From Phlyctochytrium arcticum (lineage: Eukaryota > Chytridiomycota > Chytridiomycetes > Chytridiales > Chytridiaceae): a stretch of 64,000 nucleotides of DNA. Position numbers and translations under genes: made by a program. The DNA lies in contig JAHLKI010000011.1 of the NCBI GenBank assembly GCA_025602905.1, forward strand, positions 248,001-312,000. The letters run 5' to 3'. Below, one piece after another: positions 1-10,087 of this stretch (position 1 is its first letter; the number at the start of each line of letters is the position of its first letter). A model generated the notes under the pieces. That model was not told the origin of the DNA. It worked only from the letters and a program-made list of their open reading frames with translations, and searched no databases.

Positions 1-23
1 TTTTTCTTCAGAGTACGTTAAAT

Positions 24-452
24 ATGTCGGACTCTGAAGAATCAAATCAAGTCACTCAAGCAAGTCCTTCCGAATTTTCAGCTCCTAGGAAGGTTTCTGA
101 CAAAAAACTCGAAGCTTTGGCAAAAGCCAGAGCAAAGAAGCAAGAAGTGGTGAAACGCGCCCGCGTCGAGAAGCGAGAAGGTATGCTGAAAAACATTTCA
201 GATGACTACAAGCACGAAGTCGATCATCTTGTCAATGAACGAATGGCCATTGAGCGTCAGAAGCTCGACACAGAGTTTGCACAATGGAAAGTGGCGTTCT
301 ATGAACAGCAAGGGCAAGGGCAAGATGCAAAGCTTCGAAAGCAACCGAAGAAAATTGTAAGGAAACGGCCGAGCTCTGCTCAACCTCAACCTCAACCTCA
401 ATTTGATCAACCATTGCCTCTCAGACGTTTCCCAACTATTGTTGGATTTTGA
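24..452 (+). CDS. Small basic helical protein, probably element-borne
   Basis: This intronless ORF encodes 142 residues. After a Ser/Glu-rich start (MSDSEESNQ), residues about 25-95 are a charged, probably helical stretch rich in Lys, Arg and Glu (for example KARAKKQEVVKRARVEK). A basic, proline- and glutamine-rich tail follows with four PQ repeats, ending in RRFPTIVGF. No family was recognised. It lies about 60 bases upstream of the putative capsid gene on the same strand with no intron, unlike nearly every cellular gene in the window. From that context I infer a DNA-binding or minor virion protein of the same element. The start is the first ATG, and both reverse-strand ORFs over it look like shadows. 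Function is unknown. Confidence 0.55.
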   Translation: MSDSEESNQVTQASPSEFSAPRKVSDKKLEALAKARAKKQEVVKRARVEKREGMLKNISDDYKHEVDHLVNERMAIERQKLDTEFAQWKVAFYEQQGQGQDAKLRKQPKKIVRKRPSSAQPQPQPQFDQPLPLRRFPTIVGF

Positions 453-484
453 GAGACTGCGTTTTTTTTTCTGCGTTATGGTAG

Positions 485-499
485 ATATATATATATATA
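485..499. repeat. AT dinucleotide run
   Basis: A pure (AT)n run of about 15 bases fills part of the gap between the two left-edge ORFs. It could serve as a TATA-like promoter for the downstream ORF, whose ATG is at 513. That role is inferred only from its position. Confidence 0.5.
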
Positions 500-512
500 G
501 AACAACTCAAAT

Positions 513-1694
513 ATGACGACTCTTATGAATGAGCACAATTTCCAGTTCCCTCCGACAAATCTGTTAAGTGCTGGCAACAACATTCGTTGGAGATCGATCA
601 AGCCAAGCAGCGGGCTCGCTATGTTGTCGGATCAAAGCGCTGCACTGACATTTACAATTCAGTCATCAAGCGCTGCCCTTGTAAGTAATACTTTATATAT
701 AAAGGCAACATATGTGCTTGTTGATGAGGTCGGTTCCAATATTGGCCCAAACACGTATGAGCACACGGAGCTTGGACTGGCTGCTTTGATTGAAAGCGAC
801 AATATGAGTTGGTCAGGTGTCGAGACGAAAATGTCGCAAACAAAGGACTATCCAGCTCTCCTCTCGACGTGGTATACTGGTGACACTTTGGGCACAAAAC
901 AATGGAAAAAGCAGCTCGAAGGATTCGGAACTAAGGACCGTTTACAGACGGATGGAAGTGGTGTTCTTATTCATCATCCTTTCAATTGCACGTTCGCTAC
1001 ACCGCAGCATATTCTGCTTCCAGCCATCACTGGAGGTGTGAATGTGTCCTTCAATATTGGAAGAATAGAAGATTTCATACCAAATCTCGCAACCGGCACT
1101 TCAACCAGTGGACGAAAACCTGCCCGTGTTCTGCTTCAGGATATTTCCTGCAATTACGCGGAATTGGAGTTGGATAATGAATATATTCAACAGATTGTGT
1201 CCGACCTTGCAGCTGGTGGAAAATTATGGCACGCAACTGTGGATATGGAGCAGCAAGTCGTTCCCGCCGTAGAGGGCAATATGCAACAGATAGTCGTAAA
1301 TACCAGACGTGCTAAGTCAGTCCAATCGTGGAGGCTGCAGTGGCGAAAGCCTGCCAACATTGCGGATAAGACTAGGGACAGAGCATTAATCAACTCTCAT
1401 TGCGATCTATCGAGCTTTGATGTGGAAATTGCTGGTCAACGTATCTCTCCAAAGGGACGAAAATGGCAGCTCAACTTAGCATCTAACAAGAGCGGAACTA
1501 TCAAAGATCCAGAAGCTTGGTATTTGCAGTACCTCACCGCGGCTGGTGGTTATGGCTCTGAACTCAACGATGTGGTCTTTAATCCCGCTGCTGGACTATT
1601 TTCCGTTGGAACTAATTTTGCCGCCTCATCGGATCAAAGCAATGTTTGGGGGGACGGAATGGATTGTTCCAATTCCGATGGAAAATGTACATAA
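513..1694 (+). CDS. Putative double-jelly-roll major capsid protein of a virus-like element
   Basis: This intronless ORF encodes 393 residues rich in beta-prone sequence. The second half has the order I associate with double-jelly-roll capsid proteins of Polinton-like and related eukaryotic DNA viruses. A strand leads into a conserved acidic block (LLQDISCNYAELELDNEY). A short loop follows, then a polar strand, then SVQSWRLQWRK with a run of small polar residues, then FDVEIAGQRISPKG. A segment DPEAWYLQYLTAAGG comes next, where related proteins have an E-(A/Y)-(F/W) helix. The first half has matching alternating strands (HILLPAITGGVNVSFNIG). The C-terminus is uncertain. A run of six G at about 1649-1654 allows a frame change into a longer alternative end, so the last 15 residues may not be native. 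The call rests on recalled family pattern, not alignment. An unrelated structural protein is possible. Confidence 0.5.
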   Translation: MTTLMNEHNFQFPPTNLLSAGNNIRWRSIKPSSGLAMLSDQSAALTFTIQSSSAALVSNTLYIKATYVLVDEVGSNIGPNTYEHTELGLAALIESDNMSWSGVETKMSQTKDYPALLSTWYTGDTLGTKQWKKQLEGFGTKDRLQTDGSGVLIHHPFNCTFATPQHILLPAITGGVNVSFNIGRIEDFIPNLATGTSTSGRKPARVLLQDISCNYAELELDNEYIQQIVSDLAAGGKLWHATVDMEQQVVPAVEGNMQQIVVNTRRAKSVQSWRLQWRKPANIADKTRDRALINSHCDLSSFDVEIAGQRISPKGRKWQLNLASNKSGTIKDPEAWYLQYLTAAGGYGSELNDVVFNPAAGLFSVGTNFAASSDQSNVWGDGMDCSNSDGKCT

Positions 1695-2069
1695 CAACAG
1701 AGCACCGAAGCTCAGTTCCGGTGATGACCCAACAACTTGTAACCTTGGCCATTGACTGTCTCATTTGTGTGACAACCAACAAGATCAGTGTTGTCTATGT
1801 CTGGTAAGGCGGCTAGGTTCATTATGTGATATATGTGAAATGATACGAGTACTGAAAAAAAGGACTCGTGTAATTTCTGCTCAGGAAGCAAAAGTGCTCT
1901 CTGTCTTCGCGCGAAGATCCGGTCCTTTTTGGTCAGCGACGTGGCTTTCTTGCGCGTGGCGTCTTAGGTCGATTCTGTTTCTTAAGTAGCCGCCCCGCCT
2001 TTGGTACATGTCTAAATCGACGATTCAGGAGTTGTTCTTTGTTTAACTGTAGAACAATGGCTGGACGCA
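1695..2069. other. No gene recognised between capsid-like ORF and tandem repeat
   Basis: Short ORFs occur on both strands but none matches a family. The plus strand has a Cys-rich peptide near 1765 (CCLC, LCDIC). The minus strand has a very basic 60-residue ORF (1933-2115) ending in KTPRARKPRR. Either could be a small gene of the virus-like element. I cannot support one over the other. Confidence 0.3.
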
Positions 2070-3680
2070 AACGAGAGGAAGAGATTGCTGGCCCTTTCAC
2101 ACGCTCTGTTCTCAAAAACGTGGTAGACTTGCTTGCTGTTCAGAGGGCTCGGGTTTCTCATGGTAAGCTATTGCAGTCACTACTTCCGTTGTTACACTCA
2201 GACATTGTGTGTTGCAATTTTAGTTATCATCTTCATATCTGGCAACTACCTGACCCTTGCTAGGCCAAGGTTTGTAGACTTGGTGGGTGGAGGAAGGAGA
2301 GTTGCTGTGCGACGTCCGACGCCGTGCGCTTTAACAGACCTTGGTCTGTTAGCTCCCGTGGCGTGATTTAGTTCTGGGGACCACATCGGACCTTTGCGAC
2401 CGTGTAGTCTCCATGGATGGGGCTCCATCTCAGACAGAACAAGCTCCAATCATCTGTGATTTGCATGTACAGCAACTCAGAACCAATGTAGCCTCATTCT
2501 GCTCATCTGAGTCTTCTCATCGATGAGTTAATGACCGTATATTGGGGAAAGATGACTTGGACATGCGTTCTGGTACAGTTGTGAGCCCAGCACAGCACTC
2601 ATATGGATGAATTGGCAGAAATGTGCGGGTGAGTTTGAGCTATGCTAGTTCTTCTACTGTTCTTTACCTATGACTCAAATAATAAGATTACCGTACTGTA
2701 GGAAGGGACTGTTCACTCATACTAGATGACAGAGAAGTTACAATGGTGTGTAATGTATTTGCAGTAACACCCAGCCTCTATGGTCGCTCGCTCTCAGGAT
2801 TTTTAACTTGAAATTTTTCAACAGCTTTACCAAGATAGCCGATCATGGCCCTCTGTCCGCGGAGGCCGGGCATCACAAAAGAAAAGAAGAGATTGCTGGC
2901 CGTTTCACGCTCTACTCTTTTCTCAAGAATGTGTTGGATTGGCTCGTTGCTCAGACGAGAAGGGGGTTTGGGTTTCTCATGGTAAGCTATTGCAGTCACT
3001 ACTTCAGTTGTTACACTGAGACATCGTGTGTTATAATTTTACCTACCTTGACCCTTTGCTAAGCCAAGATATGAATGCTTGGATGGTGAAAGAAGGAGAG
3101 TTGCTGTGCGACGTCCGGCGCCGTGCGCTTTTACAGACCTTGGTCTGTTAGCTCCCGTGGCGTGATTTAGTTCTGGGGACCACATCGGACCTTTGTGACC
3201 GTTTAGTCTCCATGGATGGGGCTCCATCTCAGACAGAACAAACTCCAATCATCTGTGATTTGCATGCACAGCAACTCAGAACCAATGTAGCCTCATTTTG
3301 CTCATCTGAGTCTTCTCGTGGATGAGTTAATGACCCTATATTGGCGAAAGATGACTTGGACATGCGTTCTGGTACAGTTGTGAGCCCAGCACAGCACTCA
3401 TATGGATGGATTGGCAGAAATGTGCGGGTGAGTTTGAGCTATGCTAGTTCTTCTGCTGTTCTTTTACCTATGACTCAAATAATAAGGTTACCGTACTGTA
3501 GGAAGGGACTGTTCACTCATACTAGATGACAGAGAAGTTACAATGGTGTGTAATGCGTATTTGCAGTAACACCCAGCCTCTGTGGTCGCTCGCTCTCAGG
3601 ATTTTTAACTTGAAATTTTCCAACAGTTTTACCAAGATAGCCGATCAGAGTGCTCTGTGCGCGGAGGCTGGTCATCGGGC
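2070..3680. repeat. Tandem duplication, two units of about 0.8 kb plus a partial third
   Basis: Two long units follow each other with a period of about 795-805 bases. The segment at 2304-2740 recurs at 3098-3540 with only scattered changes, for example the shared block around gacgtccg(a/g)cgccgtgcgc. A less conserved front part (GAAGAGATTGCTGGCC at about 2086 and 2884) precedes it in both. A third, truncated start appears near 3600-3680 and then diverges. On the plus strand both units begin with a related peptide (KREEEIAGPFTRSVLKNVVD and KRKEEIAGRFTLYSFLKNVL), followed by an intron-like GTAAGCTATTGCAG segment. On the minus strand both units keep a near-identical 67-69 residue ORF. No known repeat family or protein was recognised. 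Confidence 0.8.
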
Positions 3681-3735
3681 CACATGCGTTAAGGCGTGTA
3701 TATATTTATATATATACATTGTACGGAAAACGTTA

Positions 3736-6200
3736 TCACAACCATATCCGTCTGCCACGTGCGATGCATCCTGCGAGCGGTTGTTCCGCATATGGGTAGT
3801 TTGCGGGCGCTATCGTCTTGCGCCGGTCACGGGCCGCAGTTCTGGCTTTTTCCCGGCTCAAGCTCTTGGAGACTTTCTCGATCTTACGCAGTGTTTCCTG
3901 AGGTACAAGAACGCGCGGGTGAGAAAAACATCAGGAAGCTCGCGCAATCGTACTATAAACTAACCTTCACACTGAGTAGTGTGGATATGGCAACCTCCAA
4001 TTCTGCAATGTTGTCTGGCTGGCTGGGCATCGTGAACTTCTTCAGTTCACAAAAGCAGTATATTCCGGGTGCACGCCATTGGAGTCCATAAACGTAAAAG
4101 TCAAATCCTAACCTCGCGGAAGCCACGTTAGTTTCCCTGGATGAATCCATAACAAACCTATCAATCACAGTTACCATGTGCCATAGTTCCCAATACAAAC
4201 AATTTCCGGAATGATTGTTCCTGCACTCCAAGCATTTTTCGGGCCTCTGCGTAAATCACTTCAAGCAGACACTCCGCCAAGTCAGTCTTGTCGGATCTAA
4301 ACTTTGCTCCCCCTAAAACTGGGGCCGGGAGGCCGCCAGCCCGAAGATGTATCAGGGCCTCCATGGACGCACTCGTGCTGTCCAGTGTTAACCTCAGATC
4401 GCACTTTTGTCCCGGCGAATGGGAGTCGGACGGGGACCGGGCAATGTTTCGGGCATAAATACTCCCCAGTGACTGGAGCTCGCCGGCCTCACAGCGCCAT
4501 TTTGGATCTTTCAATGACAAAATCCGCTTGACTAGGAATGCGGAAGTAGCTGCGTCAGCGTCTACTTCAGATGCTGACGATTGTTCCAGCTCCGTTACAT
4601 TGCGACAAAACTCAGTCACAATCCTCCTTGAAATAAAAAGTCAACACGCTGGCTGGCCCATGTTTAAAAATGAAGCATGATATAGACCTGATTTTTGTTA
4701 TACTGCGTGGTGCCCCGAATCAATTCCATGTCATCGATAAGCCTTTCGACGTCACCACCGTCCCATTCTGCGACTTTCTCTTCGACTGCATCCATCAGAG
4801 ATGCAAGATCATTGACCGTCGCGTCATCCAGCTGTTCCAATGCGACTTCCCTTTCGAAGTCCAGGCGCATTTCTGCGACTTCTTCCGAAGTGAATACCTC
4901 TGAGGCTCTCGGTCAATACGCGTAATTTCCAGGGTGTACGGGTAACCTACGAGTAACTTACTTTCAAGTTCTTGGTCCCCACCATGACTGACGTTTATAA
5001 TACCATGCCACAGCAGGGAAAATGGCTGCTGCTTTGCAGGTATTCTTGATCTGGACTGGCGGACGGCCGCCCCCACATCTTTACCGCTGGACAGAATCCA
5101 CGCATGCGACTCCGTGGCCGGCCGAGGCGTGGGCGCAGCTGTATTTGGCTCGCCAGCCTCATTACCATCGCTGCTTGTAGGGACTTCCTTCAACCAACCG
5201 CTCACCTATAAATGCTTATGTTTGAGTTGGGATACTATTATAGACATTGATCAGATTGCTGCTACCGTTTCGTTGACTTGGTCAGGATCGTGCGTGAGGC
5301 GGGCTGGTTGTTCTTCGGTGTTATCTTCGTCCGATGCTTCCGGGTCGGTGATGGAGAACAGGGATTCGCCTTCCTCATCGCTGTATACCGCCTTTTCTTC
5401 AAGGGACTCCTTGGTGAGTCCAGTCACTTGTCTCTGCTGTACTTCCAGTGCGATCGCTAGCCCTATGGCCGCCTGGCTTTCGCGCCGTGCAGCCGACTCT
5501 AGAATACCCCTGAACGCATCAGATTCGAAGAAGCTTTTTAGCAGCTCGTAATCGCGCCCTTTTTTCCCCTGTATTGATAATGGAACAAACGTTTAGTGAC
5601 TCTCAATCACCATTACGCTTCAGGCTACGGATCTTCTTCCAGCAGGATATCCCCGTCCGCCGCCTCAAGTATTTCCAGAGCTTGAACAGGGGCGAGCAAG
5701 ATGAAGCAACAGCAAGCCTACTTCGCTGAGCGAATCGCAGATAAACGGAATGTGTTCTGATCAACACATCATTTTTTCCTTCTAAAGGAAACGAACCTTT
5801 ATGTCTCTCCCAAAGTTCTTTAAGCGGTTTTTGTGATTGGCGGCTATCACTCCACCCGACAGAGTGTTGATGTCTTGCAAGATCATGTTACGCAAAACAC
5901 CGAGATTGACGACTGTCTGGGGTTTTCTATCAACCGCGTGACGGGCATACTCTAGCGGAGACCATTCGGTAGGCTTTGCCTTATCCCAGAAAGCTAAAAT
6001 GAAGTGCCATTAATGTTCGGAAACTCAGGAAAGAGATCCATTCCAGCTCACTCACTCTTGAATACGAGCATCTTCCGGCAGTCCGTGGAAAACCATGGTT
6101 TCCGAGAATAAGAAGCCACAGAAGAAACCGAAGCGGATTTGGATCGTTTGCGCGAAGCTCTGTTCGAGATAATGGTTGACGATGGCCGTTTCGGGGGCAT
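3736..6200 (-). CDS. Uncharacterised multi-exon protein of a lineage-expanded fungal family
   Basis: Splicing by eye gives a continuous protein of roughly 600 residues. The start is MPPKRPSSTI at 6200, followed by a basic, Ser-rich segment resembling a nuclear localisation signal. Then come FWDKAKPTEWSPLEYARHAV, an acidic linker, and a C-terminal domain. That domain holds KRILSLKDPKW, GQKCDLRLTL, LGGAKFRSDKTDLAECL, LFVLGTMAHGFDFYVYGLQW and a helical end (ETLRKIEKVSKSLSREK). The motif order, a core Asp, then G-x-K, then a K-x-D-L helix and a G-F-x-F-Y strand, resembles the PD-(D/E)XK-like module seen in many copy-rich fungal and oomycete proteins, including crinkler-type effectors. That is a pattern judgement. 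A 67-base intron (donor in CATG|GTAACTG) joins HG to FDFYVYG, so the gene looks intact. Its neighbours are repeats and transposon debris, as expected for an expanded family. Confidence 0.5.
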
Positions 6201-6676
6201 GTCACTGTTTTGAAGGCTAAGTAATCTGCGAAATTCACTTGAGTTGCGCCTGTGACTCGTTCGGACAAGCGAGACGCTTTTGAACGGTGTTTTTTCCCAC
6301 CTTGGGAAATGCCGCGTTGGAGAAAGGAAAGCGGGACTCGCGTGTCTGGATCGACTGTGACAATATGTGCTGTGTCCCTTCTGGGGCTGTCAAATCATAA
6401 CGACAGTTCCTGACTGCGTTATGCATTCATTGTCGGAGCGAAATGAATATCCCAATACCTAGAGAATTGCTATTTTCACCACAATGTTTTACTGAATTCA
6501 CCACACACGCCACATGCGTAAGCAGTTATAAACAAAAATGCTTAGAATTTGGCTGGTCCGCTGACGTGTGACTGACCCACCTTCATTTTGCCTTTTTTGG
6601 TCTCAAGCAGTTCTGCAAGATCCGCAAGATCCGTGCCGGAGATCGTGAGAATTCCTACCTGGAGGAGAACACCAGC
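6201..6676. other. Intergenic, no gene recognised
   Basis: This stretch separates the reverse-strand gene from the transposase fragment. Short ORFs on both strands have no recognisable content. The sequence just left of 6677 runs open into the FAR1-like fragment and may hold more of that decayed element. Confidence 0.4.
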
Positions 6677-7046
6677 ATGCTTCTACCACCTCCAGAGGGT
6701 TCTTACCCCACCAAAGATGCCATGCTCGATTTTCTTCATCAATATTCTCGCGAACAAGGTTACGTACTGACTACAAAGCGCTCAGATGCCGAACGAGAAC
6801 TTGTATCTCAAGTGCGACCGAGGGGGTTCATACGTTCCGAAGCCGCTGCCCGCTCCCAATCCTGCCAAACGACGCGCAACGGGCACCAGACAGATTGAAT
6901 GTCCGTTCATGATTTTCGGTCGGAAGTTGAAAAGCGATGGTCTTTGGCACACTACTGTTTCGAATGCCAATCACAATCACGAAGCTTTGGGCAAGCTCCT
7001 ATCGCTGCGTAACTGTGTAGCACTGTGTACCATCATGTCAGGGTAG
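6677..7046 (+). pseudogene. FAR1/MULE-type transposase N-terminal fragment, frameshifted
   Basis: Two overlapping frames together give the N-terminal zinc-binding domain typical of FAR1-related Mutator-like (MULE) transposases. The first frame has PPEGSYPTKDAMLDFLHQYS and REQGYVLTTKRSDAE. The second continues with NLYLKCDRGGSYVPKPL, a basic linker, IECPFMIFGRKL, then LWHTTVSNANHNHEALG. The C...C...H-N-H spacing is that of the WRKY-GCM1-like fold. The join near 6790 needs a one-base frameshift, and the ORF stops at 7046 with no catalytic DDE domain after it. I read it as a dead transposon fragment. A domesticated single-domain protein cannot be excluded. Confidence 0.7.
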
Positions 7047-7281
7047 AACATTATATTTCTAACATTATATTTCTGTATTTTAGCAACATGACATTCAACT
7101 TTCTGTATATCCTGGTCTCTGGCGGATTGCGCAGCATCGTCTCGTGATCCCTGCTCGTGATCAACACCAAGATCTAATGAAGCTTTGTTTATAATTGCTT
7201 ACGCATGTGGAGAGATCAAGACATTTCGAAAGAACGGAGGAAGGAACGGGGATGATTGAAAAAACCAGCTTACCTTCAAAG

Positions 7282-7696
7282 TTATGAATCGTAGCCTGAG
7301 TCTTCGGCTACATCAGCGTGTCCGGGCAAGAAAAACCCGACCCTGTCTTCATCTTCAAATTCGAAAACGTCAGTCACTAAACTCCACAACCAAACGTAAG
7401 AATGCATGGTACTTACCGACATTCCATGTCCGATGGAGTTCATCGACAAATATTTCGATGGGAAATATTATTGGTTCCCGCGGGAGGGCTTCAAATTCGA
7501 CAACGTCAGTGACCAATAAAAACTTGTGTAAGAATGCATGGTACTTACGGACGTTCCATCCTCCGTTTTCTTTGACGGACAGATATACCGAATCGGCAAG
7601 GAATTCGGCGGCCATCATCTGGATCTCTTGAGGGAACGTGGCGGAAAACATGGCCGTTTGATGGTCTGACGGCATGTTTAGGCCAGAGATGATGTG
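7282..7696 (-). pseudogene. DED1-like DEAD-box fragment, copy A
   Basis: The reading begins at about IISGLNMPSD and includes helicase motif III as TAMFSATFPQEIQ, followed by the AAEFLADSVYLSV strand of the DED1/DDX3 family. The P-loop, the DEAD box and the whole second RecA domain are missing. After GGWNV comes a 60-base intron (7489-7548), then a 24-residue exon (PIEIFVDELHRTWNV at its end), then a 64-base intron (7353-7416), and a short tail ending SGYDS-stop. The tail is unlike any helicase. The frame is intact through all three exons. Copy B lies 508 bases away in the same orientation, so the two arose by tandem duplication. Confidence 0.6.
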
Positions 7697-7780
7697 CCGT
7701 TAGGTGAATAACATACAAGCCAAACGTTCAATGTATCAGGAAGGCGAGTAGGAATATTGCACTTGGTGACAATGAGTAAC

Positions 7781-8195
7781 TCACCAAGGATATGAATCGT
7801 AGCCTGAGTCTTCGGCTGCATCAGCATGTCCGGGCAAGAAAAACCCGATCCTGTCTTGATCTTCAAATTCGAAAGCGTCAGTCACTAAACTCCACAACCA
7901 AACGTAAGAATGCATGGTACTTACCGACATTCCATGTAACATGGAGTTCGTCGACAAAGATGTCGATGGGATGTCTTTGGGGTTCCTTGGTGAGGGCTTC
8001 AAATTCGACAACGTCAGTGACCAAAAAAAACTTGTGTAAGAATGCATGGTACTTACGGACGTTCCATCCGTTCTGATCGACCGTTACAAATATGGAATCG
8101 GCGAGGACCTCCGCCGCCATCATTTGTATCTGGGTGGGTATTGTTGCCGAGAACATTGCCGTCTGGTGATCGGCGGGCATGGTGAAGCAATGGTG
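7781..8195 (-). pseudogene. DED1-like DEAD-box fragment, copy B
   Basis: This is the tandem partner of copy A, 508 bases upstream on the same strand. It contains MPADHQTAMFSAT (motif III), AAEVLADSIFVTV, GWNV, a 60-base intron (7997-8056), an exon with PIDIFVDELHVTWNV, a 64-base intron (7861-7924) and the SGYDS tail. Here the frame stays open past YDS into YPW, up to a GTGAGT donor-like site at about 7785. Copies A and C have stops at that point, so copy B may be nearest the ancestral form. The conserved start lies just after an acceptor-like TTATCAG, and no upstream helicase exons are present. Whether it is expressed is unknown. Confidence 0.6.
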
Positions 8196-10087
8196 CTGAT
8201 AACCTGAAGTGAACTGTATGGTTTGCTTTACTTCAATCTTATTGGTTTAAAGGGGGAAGCCTGCTCCCTTTCGCTGTATATACGAACAACTGCAAGTTTT
8301 ACATTTTACATAAAGAAAATATAAGTTGTGAACCCTGATTGTATAACAGTCCCCCTCATGCTCATGTTGCATTGTGGATCCTGGTCTGATAGAGCAACCT
8401 AGTTACACACAGAACGTATGAGTAACCGAGTCCGATACATACACCGTCAATCAGACGAGCAAGTACGCTAGGTACGCTCCGGTGCTTGTTGTAACCCCCG
8501 CACCCAGAGCTTCGTGAATGGATGAGTCTGAAAGTCATGGCAATCCTGATGAGGGGATTTATAGACTTTTATCCCGGTAATGCATTTTATTGTGATAGGG
8601 GCGGGGATTACACTCGAGAACGCCCGTCGCCCAGTAAGATTAAGCTGAAGAATTAAGGATCAATGATGAATAACAGGGTTAACTGTAACACAATTAACCT
8701 TGTTACAGTTAACCTAGGAGTTAGACCTAAAGTAAGGTTAACGGTAGCAGATTTCTGCGAAGTCACTGCTGGGCTGCTGGGAGTAGCATGCACTGTTATT
8801 CAGACATTGCAGAGGGATGCATTGCTGACTCGGTTGAGCACGCTCGCGTTTCATAACGTAAGCAGAACCCAGCAAGTTGGCGGAGTTGCCCAGGAGTTGC
8901 CGGCAACGCGATGGTTTTAGCCACAAGTCTGAGCCAGCTGGTAACCGGCTATGGGAATATGCGTTGCCAGAATTGCACATTGGATCTGCTGTGGGTTTGG
9001 CCCAGGATGGATTGATACTATGGTATGAAACTAAATGATGAAAGTGTTGTCCACTGCTGCCATATTGTGACTCCGTCAGCAAACGACCCGCCCGGGGGCA
9101 ACTCTGAAGCAACGCCGCAACAACCGGTAGCAACCAGAGCTTCCGACAGCAACCGCGTAGATCTGCAACCCCAATAAGGTAAAAATTCATCAACGGTACC
9201 ACGCCATCTGCCAGTTGTTGCTGCTAGCGAGCTTCCACCCGGATGCGATGGCTCGGGTGCGGAGATGTCAAAATTACGCGACATCGAGAGACCAACGGTC
9301 AAAGGTACTTTTGGACGTCTTGTACCCTGTAGGTCGCCGCACCCCGGGAGCATCTGTGGCAACTGCCGAGATGATGAGGCTAGACAGACCCGCCACAAAT
9401 CTCGCCGTAGCAATTCGAAATTCTTTTACCAGTCGCGCTTGGTCGCTGTAGTGGATTTTAACGCACAGCAAACCTTTTTTTTTGTTTCGATACTTTTACT
9501 TTGCCTTGCATCCAGTCACCAACTTCTACCCGCAACGGCGAGAAATCAATAGATTGTATACGCTCTTCGAGTATGGCCATTCCACCGGCGGCTAATGATA
9601 TCCTTAGCGTAGGAAGATGCCCTGGTGTTATGCGCTGGCTCGAAATCTAATGCATCCTTGCTGCCCGGCATCCCTTTGAGACGCTCTCCAACCCAGTTGC
9701 CCAATGCAAAAATTGCTCACCCAAAATTGAGGCTCATCCAAAAGCGTAGGGTTCGGCGGTGGCACAGACATGGGCGTCGCACCGGCCGTCCCCCGCGCCA
9801 GATCTGCAGATTCTCCGCCATCATTTTACGCGGCAGAAATTGCACACCTTTTTTAGAAGTTGGAACACTTTCGTTGTTATAAAGACGACCAGTATTCCTT
9901 TAGAACCGCACAATTAGAACGTTGTGATTTATACAGCTGCCGCCACGTAGTGCTTACCGGCGCATCGCACATATAATAGACTGGGACTCTCCCTCCCTCC
10001 AAGTTATTTCCCTGCTATTTGACCTGCGTTCAGATCGGGGACCACCCAAGACTCTCTCCTCTGACATCGACATCAACGACGACGACC
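8196..10087. other. Long gene-poor stretch upstream of the C2H2 gene
   Basis: No coding gene was recognised in this 1.9 kb. It holds an inverted repeat at 8677-8714, short unsupported ORFs on both strands (the longest on the minus strand between 8738 and 9413), and a T run near 9475. An AT-rich, TATA-like ATATAATA lies at 9971-9978, about 115 bases before the ATG of the zinc-finger gene. It is likely decayed transposon sequence plus the promoter of that gene. Confidence 0.4.
8677..8714. repeat. Perfect 14-base inverted repeat with 10-base loop
   Basis: GGTTAACTGTAACA at 8677-8690 is followed by a 10-base spacer and its exact reverse complement at 8701-8714. A further GTTAAC-type block lies about 35 bases downstream (GGTTAACGG). 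It may be a terminal repeat of a decayed element, a paired protein-binding site or a simple hairpin. No adjacent gene favours one reading. Confidence 0.75.

Noticed and set aside
3720..3830. Plus-strand peptide SATCDASCERLFRIW resembling the hAT transposase C-terminus
   Set aside because: It is antisense to the last exon of the 3736-6200 gene, which reads ETLRKIEKVSKSLSREK in phase with the preceding exon. The resemblance is about 15 residues and probably chance.
3953..4619. Frameshift near 4230 in the reverse-strand gene
   Set aside because: An intron with donor CATG|GTAACTG and acceptor GAGGTTAG joins HG to FDFYVYG in frame, so no break is needed.
8738..9413. Minus-strand ORFs of 131 and 154 residues as retroelement remains
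   Set aside because: No reverse transcriptase, integrase or gag motif could be found, and the composition is not gene-like.
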